From positions 1 to 64,000 of the forward strand of contig NZ_BBJS01000023.1 of the NCBI RefSeq assembly GCF_000739895.2: a stretch of DNA of 64,000 nt, given 5' to 3'. The notes below the pieces were generated by a model, which worked only from the letters and a program-made list of their open reading frames with translations, did not search any database and had not been told where the DNA came from. Both the position numbers and the translations under genes were made by a program. Below are positions 17,152 through 26,032 of the stretch, piece by piece. Position 1 is the first letter of the stretch. Every line of letters starts with the position of its first letter. The DNA comes from Sphingomonas paucimobilis NBRC 13935. Lineage in GTDB: Bacteria > Pseudomonadota > Alphaproteobacteria > Sphingomonadales > Sphingomonadaceae.

Positions 17152-18867
17152 ATGATCACTTCGCTCTCTTCGATCATCGCACCCGGCACCGCCGCGGCCC
17201 CCGGTTCGCCGGCCCTGGCCGGCGGCGGCAATGCGATGACATCGGCCTTTGCGATGCTCTTCGCGCTGATGCCCGGCATGGCCGAGGACGCACCGCCCGT
17301 CGTCGGCGATGGCAAGGCCAAGGACGACAGCGCCGCCCCGCAGGACGGCAGCAAGGCCGAGAAGGACGGCAAGGACTTGCCGCCCGACGCCATTCTCTTG
17401 CCGATCGCGCCAACGCTTCCGTTCGCACTGCCGCCGGTCGCCGATGCCCCGGCCGAGGCCGCGACACCCGTTCGCGCCAGCACCGCTTCCGCCGCCCCGA
17501 TCGCCAGCCTGCTCGCCGCGATGCCTACCCTGTCCCCGGTCGCCACTGGCGATACGCCGACAGCAAGCTTAGCCGGCCCGGCCCCCGCGACCGAGGCTCC
17601 GACACCGGTGGCGGCCAAGGCCTCACCGGTCGCCGCCATCCGCCTTCCAGCCGGCATGGAACCGGTCGAGGCGCCGGACGCCCTTCCCGTGTCCGATCTT
17701 GCCGCGCCGCCGATGGACGAAGGCCAGGTCGTCACCATGCGGACGGCACCCGTCCCCGTTCAACCGACCACCGCTCAACCGCTGGTCGAGGTGCCCGTCC
17801 AGTCGCAGAGCGAGGTACCTGTCCGGTCGCGGAGCGAGATGTCGGCCCAGGTCAGCCCGGACCCGATCGCGCCGGCCAGCCCGACCACCGACCAATCGAG
17901 GCTGGCGGCGAACGTCCTGGCCGCTCGCCATGGCGAGGCCCCGGCCGAAAGCGCTAGCGATCAACCGGCCCCCATCGGAACGACACCGCAGGCGCGTGCC
18001 ATGGATCCAAGCGTACGTTTTGCCTCGGCACCGACGATCGCGCCGCTCACCGACATGGTCGAGGCCAACGGCCAGCCCCGCCAGGCCGACCTCCCTCCGC
18101 TACCCATGGCCACCAGTCTTGAAATGCCGGCTCGTTTTACCGGCACGCCGCTATGGCGATCCGCAGGAAACATGGCAGCCCGTCCCGAAATGCCGGCTCG
18201 TTTTGCCGCGACCACGGCGCAGACGGCCACCCCACTCCCTGTCGAGGCCCCCGCCCTCGCCATCCAGCCGGGCCAGACCGCCCCTGCGATGCAGATGTTC
18301 GCGAGAGTCATGCGCGCCGTGCCGCAGGACGAGGCCGATCCCTTGCGCGAGCGCGCGAAGCCCACCGGTCCCGCGATGATCGATCCCGCGAGTCTGGGCG
18401 CTACCCCCTTGCTGACCCCCGTCGCCGCCACGACCGGCGCCGATCAGGCGCCGCTCGACATGACCCAGCATCATTGGCCCCAGGCCATGATCGATCGCAT
18501 CGACCGGATGCGTGAAGACGCCGCCACCGCCGATTCGCGCATTCAGCTCTCGCCCGACGCGCTGGGCGGCATCGCGGTCGCGATCCGGCGTGAGGACGGG
18601 GCGACGCATATCCACTTCACCGCCGAACAGGCCCAGACCGCCACCCTTCTCGCCGATGCGCAGCCGACCCTCGTGCGCCTGGCCGAGGACAAGGGGATGC
18701 GCCTGGGCCAGACCGCGGTCGATCTCGGCCATTCGGGCGGCGGCGAGCGCCAGGCGCCGCAGCGCCAGCCCGAACCCGTCATTCCGGCCCGCCCCGCCTT
18801 CGCCGGCGCGGTGCCTATCGGCGATGCCGGCGACTCGCCGGACATGGCCACCACCCGAATTGCGTGA
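17152..18867 (+). CDS. fliK: FliK, hook-length control protein
   Basis: Secreted molecular ruler that switches export specificity. It is 571 residues from ATG 17152. The long N-terminal and central part is Pro/Ala/Thr-rich and low in complexity. It contains short internal duplications (MPARF twice near 325-355, and EVPVQSQS/EVPVRSRS near 215-230). The conserved Flg_hook domain is near the C-terminus: RIQLSPDALGGIAVAIRRED, then LVRLAEDKGMRLGQTAVD. Length and composition suit FliK. The start was chosen because it follows the fliJ stop by ten bases. Confidence 0.88.
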   Translation: MITSLSSIIAPGTAAAPGSPALAGGGNAMTSAFAMLFALMPGMAEDAPPVVGDGKAKDDSAAPQDGSKAEKDGKDLPPDAILLPIAPTLPFALPPVADAPAEAATPVRASTASAAPIASLLAAMPTLSPVATGDTPTASLAGPAPATEAPTPVAAKASPVAAIRLPAGMEPVEAPDALPVSDLAAPPMDEGQVVTMRTAPVPVQPTTAQPLVEVPVQSQSEVPVRSRSEMSAQVSPDPIAPASPTTDQSRLAANVLAARHGEAPAESASDQPAPIGTTPQARAMDPSVRFASAPTIAPLTDMVEANGQPRQADLPPLPMATSLEMPARFTGTPLWRSAGNMAARPEMPARFAATTAQTATPLPVEAPALAIQPGQTAPAMQMFARVMRAVPQDEADPLRERAKPTGPAMIDPASLGATPLLTPVAATTGADQAPLDMTQHHWPQAMIDRIDRMREDAATADSRIQLSPDALGGIAVAIRREDGATHIHFTAEQAQTATLLADAQPTLVRLAEDKGMRLGQTAVDLGHSGGGERQAPQRQPEPVIPARPAFAGAVPIGDAGDSPDMATTRIA

Positions 18868-18877
18868 GGATTGAGAG

Positions 18878-19555
18878 ATGAGCGACGAGAAGGAAGAAAA
18901 GGCGCCCAAGAAAAAGGGCAAGCTGGGCAAGATCCTGGTGATGGTGGTCGGCGTGCTCGTCCTGCTGGGCGGGGGCGTCGGCGCGGGACTCTATGCCGCC
19001 AATTCGGGGTTGATCGGCGGCGGCCATGGCAAGGGGCATGACGCCGAGGCCGAAGCCGACGCCAATCATCCCGGCCCCAAGCTGGTCCCCAAGTCGGAGC
19101 AGAAGCGCGCCGGCGAGGGCGGTGAGGGTGAAGGCGGCCATGGCGGCGGCGGCGAAGGCGGCGGTCACGGCGAAGAGGGCGGCGAGGCCAAGAAGAATGT
19201 CGGCATGCCCACCCCCATCGGCGATGGCGGCGAACGCTATGCCTCCAACTATTATGAGATGCCCAAGGACTTCACCTCGAACCTGCGCGACTCGGTGCAT
19301 GTCATCCAGGTCGGGCTCGCGATTTCGACCCCCTATGACGACACGGTCATCAACAATCTGAAGACCAACGACCTGGCGGTGCGCTCGGCGATCCTGATGA
19401 CTCTGGGCGACGCCAATGAGGAGCAGGTGTTCAGCAGCGAGGGCAAGCGCGATCTGCAGCGCAAGCTGGTGAATTCGATCAACGAGATTCTGCGGCAAAA
19501 AGAAGGATTCGGGGGTATCGCTAACGTCTACTTTACCAATTTCGTTGTTCAGTGA
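18878..19555 (+). CDS. fliL: FliL, basal-body associated protein
   Basis: Inner-membrane protein around the stator. It is 225 residues with a lysine-rich N-terminus and one membrane helix at about 19-41 (ILVMVVGVLVLLGGGVGAGL). An unusual Gly/His/Glu-rich linker (about 48-105, GGHGGGGEGGGHGEEGG) precedes the conserved periplasmic domain (FTSNLRDSVHVIQVGLAIST, DLQRKLVNSINEIL, VYFTNFVVQ). The His/Gly linker could bind metal but may simply be flexible. It lies three bases before fliM. Confidence 0.93.
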   Translation: MSDEKEEKAPKKKGKLGKILVMVVGVLVLLGGGVGAGLYAANSGLIGGGHGKGHDAEAEADANHPGPKLVPKSEQKRAGEGGEGEGGHGGGGEGGGHGEEGGEAKKNVGMPTPIGDGGERYASNYYEMPKDFTSNLRDSVHVIQVGLAISTPYDDTVINNLKTNDLAVRSAILMTLGDANEEQVFSSEGKRDLQRKLVNSINEILRQKEGFGGIANVYFTNFVVQ

Positions 19556-19558
19556 GGC

Positions 19559-20545
19559 ATGGTTAACGCCACCGCCCAGATAGACGAACGCGAGCGTCTT
19601 CGTCCCCAAAGCGCCGATCACGGCGTATTGGGGACGACCAAGCTCAATCCGTTCGGCGATCTGCACACGATGCAGCATCTGTCCGCGCGTCTCGCGCGGT
19701 CGTTGCGGGGGCTGTTCGAATCGCTTCTTCGTGAGGAACTGCGCTGCTGGGCCGAACCTTTGGTGGTCCAGCGCTTTGCCGATTACCGGGCCGAGCGCGG
19801 CGATGGCCTGAGCGCGTGGCTGCCGATGACGATGACGTCGATCGGCGGCCCGGCGATCCAGGCCGATGCCAAGGCGCTGTGCGTCGTCGAGGGCGGCTTC
19901 ATGCTGTCGCTGATCGACCTGTTCTTCGGCGGCGCCGGCCGCGCGCCCGATACTTTGCCCACCGAATTCTCGCCCGCCGTCGATGCCATGATCGCCCATC
20001 TGGGCGACATGATGGCCACGCCGATGCGCCAGGCCTGGGAATCGCTGGCGCGGATCGAGTTCCACCCCGGCGCGCCCGAAAGCTCGCCCGCGATGCTTGC
20101 CAAGATGGATGGCGAGGACGCGATGATCGTCACCCGCTTCGGCATCGCCGGGCAGGATCGCCGGCCGACCATGCTCGACATCCTCTATCCGGTCGCCGCC
20201 TTGAAGCCACATGGCTCGGCGCTGACCGGCAAGGTCGTCGACAAGCAGGCCGAGGCCGATCCCACCTGGCGCGGCGACCTGACCCGCGCGGTGATGACGG
20301 TGCGCTTTCCGGTCCGCTCGGTGCTGGCCGAACCCGTCGTCTCGCTCAGCCGCCTGATGGAGTTGAAGACCGGCGACGTGATTCCGATCAGCTTCGGCCC
20401 CGAAGTGCCGGTGATGGTCGGTGGCGATCTGCTCGGCATGGGCACGGTCGGCACCGCCAATGGCCGCGCCGCCGTCCAGCTCACCTCGCTTGCCCGGTCC
20501 GCCGAAGGTCTGGCGCAGAATTTCCACGAAGGACACGCAGAATGA
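19559..20545 (+). CDS. fliM: FliM, flagellar motor switch protein
   Basis: C-ring switch protein that binds phospho-CheY. It is 328 residues. The middle domain includes GGFMLSLIDLFFGGAGRAPD and EFSPAVDAMIAHLGDMM. The C-terminal SpoA domain includes LKTGDVIPISFGPEVPVMVG. The usual N-terminal CheY-binding motif (LSQxEIDALL) is not evident; the protein starts MVNATAQIDERERL. CheY control may therefore differ. It overlaps fliN by four bases. Confidence 0.92.
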   Translation: MVNATAQIDERERLRPQSADHGVLGTTKLNPFGDLHTMQHLSARLARSLRGLFESLLREELRCWAEPLVVQRFADYRAERGDGLSAWLPMTMTSIGGPAIQADAKALCVVEGGFMLSLIDLFFGGAGRAPDTLPTEFSPAVDAMIAHLGDMMATPMRQAWESLARIEFHPGAPESSPAMLAKMDGEDAMIVTRFGIAGQDRRPTMLDILYPVAALKPHGSALTGKVVDKQAEADPTWRGDLTRAVMTVRFPVRSVLAEPVVSLSRLMELKTGDVIPISFGPEVPVMVGGDLLGMGTVGTANGRAAVQLTSLARSAEGLAQNFHEGHAE

Positions 20546-20832
20546 ACGACATGGCCGGCGGATTCCCGGTCGACACTTCGGTCGCGGCCAATTTCCGGCT
20601 GCTCCAGGATGTCGACGTCAAGCTGACCGTCGAGATCGGTTCGACCCAGCTGTCGCTGCGCGAGCTGCTGGCGCTGTCCGAATCGAGCGTGATCGAACTG
20701 GACCGTCAGGCCAACGAGCTGCTCGACGTGCTGGTCAACGGCACGCTGATCGGGCGCGGCGAGGTGGTGACGGTCGGCGACCGCTTCGGCGTGCGCATGA
20801 CCGAGCTGGTCAATCCCGACAAGCGCGGCTGA
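20542..20832 (+). CDS. fliN: FliN, flagellar motor switch protein
   Basis: SpoA-domain protein of the C-ring base and export platform. It is 96 residues. The pattern LTVEIGSTQLSLRELLALSE, then ELLDVLVNGTLIGRGEVVTV and RFGVRMTELV is typical of FliN. ATGA overlap with fliM fixes the start. Confidence 0.95.
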   Translation: MNDMAGGFPVDTSVAANFRLLQDVDVKLTVEIGSTQLSLRELLALSESSVIELDRQANELLDVLVNGTLIGRGEVVTVGDRFGVRMTELVNPDKRG

Positions 20833-20840
20833 TCCACGCC

Positions 20841-21197
20841 ATGCTCTGGTCCTATGTCCTCAAGCTCGTCATCCTGCTGCCGCTGATCTGCGGCCTGATG
20901 ATCGGCTGCCTGTATCTCTGGCGGCGGCTGGAAACCCGGATGCCGGGCCGCCCCGCCACCCGGCTGATCCATGTGCGCGAGACGATGATGATCTCGCCCG
21001 GCCTGCGCCTGGCGGTCATCGAGTTCGAGGGGCGCAACCTGCTCGTCTCGGTCGGGCGTGGCGGCGTGCAGCTGGTCGACAAGGTCGAGGGCAAGGGCGG
21101 CACGCCCGCCCCCGCCGCGCCGCCCCCCCCGGTGCCGCCGCGTCGTACCGATTTCGTCTCGCGCTTCGCGCCCAAGCCGACGCAGACCGACCTGTGA
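20841..21197 (+). CDS. fliO: FliO, export-gate assembly protein
   Basis: Small membrane protein that helps assemble the FliP ring. It is 118 residues with one N-terminal membrane helix (about 6-28). A conserved-type soluble patch follows (RLIHVRETMMISPGLRLAVI, then NLLVSVGRGGVQLV) and a proline-rich tail. It is poorly conserved in general. Position between fliN and fliP and the GTGA overlap with fliP support the call. Confidence 0.82.
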   Translation: MLWSYVLKLVILLPLICGLMIGCLYLWRRLETRMPGRPATRLIHVRETMMISPGLRLAVIEFEGRNLLVSVGRGGVQLVDKVEGKGGTPAPAAPPPPVPPRRTDFVSRFAPKPTQTDL

Positions 21198-22075
21198 GCA
21201 TCTCCGTCACCCGCCGGGGCACCGGCCCCGCGCTGATCCGCCCGCGTCAGGACGCCGCGCCGAAGCGCAGCCTGAAGCCGCTCTGGATCCTCCTCGCCCT
21301 GCTGCTCGCCTTCATCATCGCGATGCCGGCCTTTGCGCAGGCCGCTCCCGCCGCCGCACCGGCAGCCGCGCCCGCCCCGGGCGTCGGCGACGCGGTCGAC
21401 CGCGCGATCGGCCAGCTAGGCGGTGGCGGCAATGGCAGCACCGGCTCGCTGAGCCTGTCGCTCCAGGTCCTGATCATCATGGGCCTCCTGACGATCCTGC
21501 CGGGCATCATCCTGATGATGACCAGCTTTACCCGGATCGTCATCGTGCTCGCCATCCTGCGTCAGGCGCTGGGCCTGCAACAGACGCCGCCCAATCAGGT
21601 GCTGATCGGACTGGCCATGTTCCTGTCGCTGTTCATCATGGCGCCGACGATCAGCCAGATGAACGCCAACGCGATCCAGCCCTATGCCGAGGGTCGCCTG
21701 CCCGGCACCGAGATGATCAAGGCCGCTGGCGCGCCGCTCCACGCCTTCATGGCCAAGCAGACGCGGGTGAAGGACGTGACGATGTTCGCGCAGATGGCGA
21801 AGTCGGGCCCCTATGCCAGCCCCAACGACATTCCCTATGCGGTGCTGCTGCCGGCCTTCGTCACCTCGGAATTGAAGACCGCGTTCCAGATCGGCTTCCT
21901 GATCTTCCTGCCCTTCATCGTCATCGATCTGGTCGTCGCCACAGTGCTGATGGCGTTGGGCATGATGATGCTCTCGCCCTCGATCATCTCGCTACCGTTC
22001 AAGCTGCTGCTGTTCGTACTGGTCGACGGATGGGCGCTGACCATGGGCAGTCTGGCGAACAGTTTCGCCACCTGA
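21194..22075 (+). CDS. fliP: FliP, flagellar export gate protein
   Basis: Core channel subunit of the export gate. It is 293 residues with GTG start overlapping fliO. A basic N-terminus and signal peptide (about 29-50, ending PAFAQA) come first, then an Ala/Pro/Gly linker. The conserved core has MTSFTRIVIVLAILRQALGL, then QQTPPNQVLIGLAMFLSLFI and LVVATVLMALGMMMLSPSII. Unlike most neighbours it is followed by a 194-base gap with repeats before fliQ. Confidence 0.96.
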   Translation: MSISVTRRGTGPALIRPRQDAAPKRSLKPLWILLALLLAFIIAMPAFAQAAPAAAPAAAPAPGVGDAVDRAIGQLGGGGNGSTGSLSLSLQVLIIMGLLTILPGIILMMTSFTRIVIVLAILRQALGLQQTPPNQVLIGLAMFLSLFIMAPTISQMNANAIQPYAEGRLPGTEMIKAAGAPLHAFMAKQTRVKDVTMFAQMAKSGPYASPNDIPYAVLLPAFVTSELKTAFQIGFLIFLPFIVIDLVVATVLMALGMMMLSPSIISLPFKLLLFVLVDGWALTMGSLANSFAT

Positions 22076-22082
22076 GTCCCTT

Positions 22083-22233
22083 GGGCTTCGACTTCGGCGC
22101 TATGCACCGAAGTTTATCCTGGGCGGCTGACTTGCCAGCCAGCCGAAGGGCTCAGCCTGAACGGCTGTAGGGGCAGGCCTTCATTAACCAATATTGACCA
22201 TAACCCCGTTCAGCCTGAGCGAAGTCGAAGGCC
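22083..22233. repeat. Inverted pair of REP-like palindromes between fliP and fliQ
   Basis: The left unit (22083-22165) is a composite palindrome and the right unit (22208-22233) contains TTCAGCCTGAGCGAAGTCGA. The left unit has a near-identical inverted copy at 31964-32044, with about three differences over 80 bases. A TTAACCAATATTGACCATAACC stretch (22184-22205) in the loop may hold a promoter for fliQ, which otherwise lacks one after this interruption. Confidence 0.75.
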
Positions 22234-22269
22234 AAGGGAAACCCTCTCCCCGGGAAGCACACGAGCATC

Positions 22270-22539
22270 ATGGACGCCCAATATTTCCTGACGCTGGCCA
22301 ACCAGACCATGTGGGTGCTGGCGCTCGCCGCCGCGCCGATCCTGCTGCCCGTGCTCGTCTCGGGCCTGGTGATCGGCATGATCCAGGCGGCGACCTCGAT
22401 CAACGAACAGACCCTGTCCTTCGTCCCCAAGCTGATCGTCGTCGCCATCTCCATCCTGATCTTCGGTAGCATGATCATGGGGCTGCTCAGCGACTTCACC
22501 GTCAGCATGTTCGAGCGCATCCCGGACCTGGTAAAGTGA
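22270..22539 (+). CDS. fliQ: FliQ, flagellar export gate protein
   Basis: Two-helix subunit of the export gate. It is 89 residues. PILLPVLVSGLVIGMIQAAT, then SINEQTLSFVPKLIVVA is the typical family stretch. Helices lie at about 15-42 and 52-76. It is transcribed with fliR and flhB. Whether it has its own promoter in the repeat-containing gap is unknown. Confidence 0.96.
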   Translation: MDAQYFLTLANQTMWVLALAAAPILLPVLVSGLVIGMIQAATSINEQTLSFVPKLIVVAISILIFGSMIMGLLSDFTVSMFERIPDLVK

Positions 22540-22557
22540 AGGTCCGGGTAGAATAAC

Positions 22558-23331
22558 ATGCTCGGCTTCGGCCTCTCGATCGAGCCGCAGGCTTGGGCGA
22601 TCCTGTTCCTCATGATCCGGATCGGGGCGGCGTTCATCACCGCGCCCGTGTTCGGCGCGGTGTCGATCCCCCTGCCCGTGCGGGTCAGCCTGGCCGGGGC
22701 CATCGCCTTCCTCGTCAACTCGGTCCATCCGGTCGTGCCGCCGCCGGTCATCTTCTCGCTGCCCACCATCATGTCGGTCGCGGCCGAGGCGATCGTCGGC
22801 CTGGCGCTGGGCCTGATCCTGCAGGTCGCCTTCACCGCACCGCTCGTCGCCAGCGAACTGATCGGCGGGTCGATGGGGATCAACTTCGCCGCGACCATCG
22901 ATCCGCTCAATGGCCGCTCGACCCAGGCGCTGGGCCAGTTCTTCACCGTCATGCTGACCTTGCTGTTCCTGTCGGTCGATGGGCACCTTGTCCTGGTCGA
23001 CATGATCGTCAAAAGCTATGACGCGCTGCCCCCCGGCCGCGCCTGGATGGCCCCGGCGCAGTTCCGCGCGATCGCGCTGTTCGGGGGCTATGCCTTTCTC
23101 GCCGGCCTGCTGCTCGCGCTGCCGGTCGGGTTCCTGCTGCTCTGCCTCAACCTGGTGGTCGGGATGATGAGCCGTGCCGCGCCCTCGCTCAACCTCTTCT
23201 CGGTGGGCCTGCCCGCCGCGCTCGGCGTCGGCGTCATCGCCATCGCCGTCGCCTTTCCCGCCATGGGCGATTACATGCTCGTGATCATCCGCGAGGCGCT
23301 GTCCGCCACCGAAAATCTGGTGATGGGCTGA
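22558..23331 (+). CDS. fliR: FliR, flagellar export gate protein
   Basis: Polytopic gate subunit that completes the FliPQR channel. It is 257 residues with about six membrane segments. Family features include IRIGAAFITAPVFGAVSIPL near the start and LNLVVGMMSRAAPSLNLFSV near the end. The stop overlaps the flhB ATG by one base. Confidence 0.95.
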   Translation: MLGFGLSIEPQAWAILFLMIRIGAAFITAPVFGAVSIPLPVRVSLAGAIAFLVNSVHPVVPPPVIFSLPTIMSVAAEAIVGLALGLILQVAFTAPLVASELIGGSMGINFAATIDPLNGRSTQALGQFFTVMLTLLFLSVDGHLVLVDMIVKSYDALPPGRAWMAPAQFRAIALFGGYAFLAGLLLALPVGFLLLCLNLVVGMMSRAAPSLNLFSVGLPAALGVGVIAIAVAFPAMGDYMLVIIREALSATENLVMG

Positions 23332-24458
23332 TGTCGGAGGGCGGCGAGAAAACAGAAGCCCCAACCCAAAAGCGCCGCCAAAAGGCGCGCGAGGATGGGC
23401 AGATCCTGCGCAGCCGCGACCTGGCGGCCGCCTTGGTGATGATGGCGGGTATCGCCTGGCTGATGTTCGCGGGCCCCACACTGCTCGGCGCGTGCAAGGC
23501 GGTGATGGCGGCGAGCTTTCAGTTCAGCCATGCCGATGTCGAGGATTTCGAGCCCTTCCGCCCGCTGATGGAGGCGGGTTGGAAGCTCCTTCCCTCGCTC
23601 GCCTCGCTGTTCGCGGTCACCATCGTCGCGACGATCGCCTCGCAGGCGGGACTGGGTTCGCTACAATTCAATCCCAAGGCGCTGACGCCCAAGCCGTCCA
23701 AGCTCAACCCCGCCTCGGGCCTGAAGCGCATCTTCGGCATGCAGGGCTGGACCGAGCTGGGCAAATCGCTGCTCAAGATCGTGCTGCTCGGCGCGCTCGG
23801 CGGCTATATGCTGTGGACGTCGTCGCGCGCGACGCTGGGGCTGGCGCAGTCGGACCTGAACAGCGCGATCGGGTCGCTGGGCGGCACCTTCATCACCATC
23901 CTGCTGGTCATGGGCTTCGGTTTGGTGTTGATCGCCGGTTTCGACGTGCCGATCCAGATCTTCCAGCTGCTGTCCAAGCTCAAGATGACCAAGCAGGAGA
24001 TCAAGGACGAGCATAAGGAGAGCGAAGGCAATCCGGAAGCCAAGGCGCATATCCGCGCCAAGCAGCGCGAGATGTCGCACCGCGCGGTCCGCGCGGCGGT
24101 GCAGGAAGCGCATGTCATCCTGACCAACCCGACCCATTTCGCGGTCGCGCTGCGCTACGAACGCGGCAAGGACGAGGTGCCGGTGGTCGTCGCCAAGGGC
24201 CGCGGGGCGACCGCGCTCGCCATTCGCGAACTGGCCGCCGAACTGGCTACGCCGGTGCTGGAATATCCGCAGCTCGCCCGCGCGGTCTATTATACCAGCC
24301 GCGAAGGCCAGGAAGTGCGCGCCGACCTGTATCAGGCGATCGCCGTCGTCCTCGCTTTCGTCTTCGGCATCAATGCAGGCGCGGGCGGCACCGCGCAGCC
24401 GCCGGTCGAGGTCCCGACGACCGCGCGCTTTGACGAAAACGGCGTGGCGCAACCGTGA
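23331..24458 (+). CDS. flhB: FlhB, export substrate-specificity switch
   Basis: Membrane export component with an autocleaving cytoplasmic domain. It is 375 residues. The N-terminus is EKTEAPTQKRRQKAREDGQI, followed by four membrane segments to about 210. The cytoplasmic part has the autocleavage motif NPTH at 266-269 (VILTNPTHFAVALRYERGKD). The last gene of the long operon, it is followed by a sigma28 promoter for fliD. Confidence 0.96.
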   Translation: MSEGGEKTEAPTQKRRQKAREDGQILRSRDLAAALVMMAGIAWLMFAGPTLLGACKAVMAASFQFSHADVEDFEPFRPLMEAGWKLLPSLASLFAVTIVATIASQAGLGSLQFNPKALTPKPSKLNPASGLKRIFGMQGWTELGKSLLKIVLLGALGGYMLWTSSRATLGLAQSDLNSAIGSLGGTFITILLVMGFGLVLIAGFDVPIQIFQLLSKLKMTKQEIKDEHKESEGNPEAKAHIRAKQREMSHRAVRAAVQEAHVILTNPTHFAVALRYERGKDEVPVVVAKGRGATALAIRELAAELATPVLEYPQLARAVYYTSREGQEVRADLYQAIAVVLAFVFGINAGAGGTAQPPVEVPTTARFDENGVAQP

Positions 24459-24497
24459 TATTCGCGACGATGATCGCCGTCGGTTCGTCGCATCGCC

Positions 24498-24525
24498 CTA
24501 AAGCCCGGCGGATCGCGGCCGTTAA
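24498..24525 (+). promoter_or_regulatory. Sigma28 promoter of fliD-fliS
   Basis: CTAAA (24498-24502), 15 bases, GCCGTTAA (24518-24525). This is the closest of the four sigma28 sites to the classic GCCGATAA element. Predicted start is near 24532, 24 bases before the fliD ATG. Confidence 0.85.
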
Positions 24526-24555
24526 GCATGGCAAGCGCGCGCCGGAGTATCGTCG

Positions 24556-26031
24556 ATGACCACTGTTTCCTCGAGCACATCGTCCTCCACCGCCTCGACG
24601 ACCAGCACGTCGTCGACCTCGTCGAGCAGTACTTCTCAGGCCGCGACCAAGAATGCCGCGCAGGCACTGTTCAACTCGTTGCAGACAGGCTCGGGCATCG
24701 ATCTGTCGACGCTGGTGCCCTCGCTGATCGAGGCGCAATTCTCCGCCAAGACCGCCGCGCTGAAGGCCAAGGCCGACACGCTGACCGCGCAGATTTCGGA
24801 CGTGTCGTCGATCAAGAGCTCGATCACCGATTTCGCCTCGGCGCTGGCGTCGCTGGCCAAGGGCGGAACGCTGGCAACCCAGGCGGTGAGTTCGGACACC
24901 GCCAGCCTGGGCGTCACCACCTCTGCAGGGGCCAAGCTGTCGGGCCTGTCCAAGTCGATCAGCATCAATGCGCTGGCCAGTGCCCAGGTGTCGTCGACCA
25001 AATCGGCCTATTCCAGCACCGACTCGCTCGGCACCGGCAGCCTGTCGATCAAGGTCGGCTCCAAGGATGCCGTGTCGATCGATATTGCCAGCGGCGATTC
25101 GACGCCCGCCGCGCTCGCCGCCAAGATCAACGCCGCCAATGCCGGCGTCAAAGCCTCGGTCATCACCGACTCCAGCGGCAATGCCTATCTCTCCTTCACG
25201 GGTGCCAGCGGCAAGGACAACAGCTTCACCATCACCGCGACCGAAGGTGATACCGCCGGTCTGTCGCGGCTGAACGTCGGCAACGACGCGACCGGCACGA
25301 CCACCAGCTCGACCGCCGCCAATGCCAGCATCACGATGGACGGCGTGACCGTGGAGCGCGCGTCGAACACGGTGAACGATCTGGTCGACGGGGTGACGAT
25401 GACCCTGTCGGCGGTGACGAGCAAGGCGGTCTCATTGACCGGATCGACGCCGACCTCGGCGCTCAGCACCGTGGTGTCGAACTTCGTGTCGACCTTCAAC
25501 GACAACATGACCGCGCTGAACAAGGCGATCGATCCGATCACCGGCGATCTGCGCAGCGACCCCGCCGCGCGGTCGCTGGCTCAGAGCCTGCGCGGGCTGA
25601 CGACCACCAAGCTCGTTCCGGGCAGTGACGCCGGCCCCCAGACGCTGGCCGATCTGGGCGTGCGGACCGAAAAGGACGGCACGCTGACGGTCGACTCGAC
25701 GGTCCTGTCGCAGGCGCTGAGCAAATATCCCGACGCCGTCGAAAAGATGTTCCAGGCCAGTGGCGATAATATCATCGGCTTGTCGGCGCGGATGAATACC
25801 GTCCAGATGTCGACGACCAGCAGCGTCTATGGCCTGACCGCGTCGTACAACAACCTGACGCAGCAGCAGTCGGACAATTCCGACGCCCAGGCCAAGCTGG
25901 AAGACAGTCGCAAAACCGCCACCGACACGATGACCGCACGCTTCGCGTCGATGAACAGCCGCGTCTCCGCCTATAAATCGGTGCAGAACTTCATGGATCA
26001 ACAGGTCAAGATGTGGACCAAGAGCAACTGA
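24556..26031 (+). CDS. fliD: FliD, filament cap protein
   Basis: Caps the growing filament and folds flagellin into place. It is 491 residues. The first 28 residues are almost only Ser and Thr, an odd low-complexity leader. The FliD_N region follows (GSGIDLSTLVPSLIEAQFSA). The C-terminal FliD domain includes LADLGVRTEKDGTLTVDSTV and LTASYNNLTQQQSDNSDAQA. GGAG lies nine bases before the ATG. It is transcribed from its own sigma28 promoter with fliS. Confidence 0.93.
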   Translation: MTTVSSSTSSSTASTTSTSSTSSSSTSQAATKNAAQALFNSLQTGSGIDLSTLVPSLIEAQFSAKTAALKAKADTLTAQISDVSSIKSSITDFASALASLAKGGTLATQAVSSDTASLGVTTSAGAKLSGLSKSISINALASAQVSSTKSAYSSTDSLGTGSLSIKVGSKDAVSIDIASGDSTPAALAAKINAANAGVKASVITDSSGNAYLSFTGASGKDNSFTITATEGDTAGLSRLNVGNDATGTTTSSTAANASITMDGVTVERASNTVNDLVDGVTMTLSAVTSKAVSLTGSTPTSALSTVVSNFVSTFNDNMTALNKAIDPITGDLRSDPAARSLAQSLRGLTTTKLVPGSDAGPQTLADLGVRTEKDGTLTVDSTVLSQALSKYPDAVEKMFQASGDNIIGLSARMNTVQMSTTSSVYGLTASYNNLTQQQSDNSDAQAKLEDSRKTATDTMTARFASMNSRVSAYKSVQNFMDQQVKMWTKSN

Positions 26032-26032
26032 C

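Noticed and set aside
22184..22205. TTAACC-containing stretch before fliQ as a CtrA box
   Set aside because: The second half-site matches TTAAC poorly and the stretch lies in the loop of a repeat. Mentioned only as a possible promoter region.
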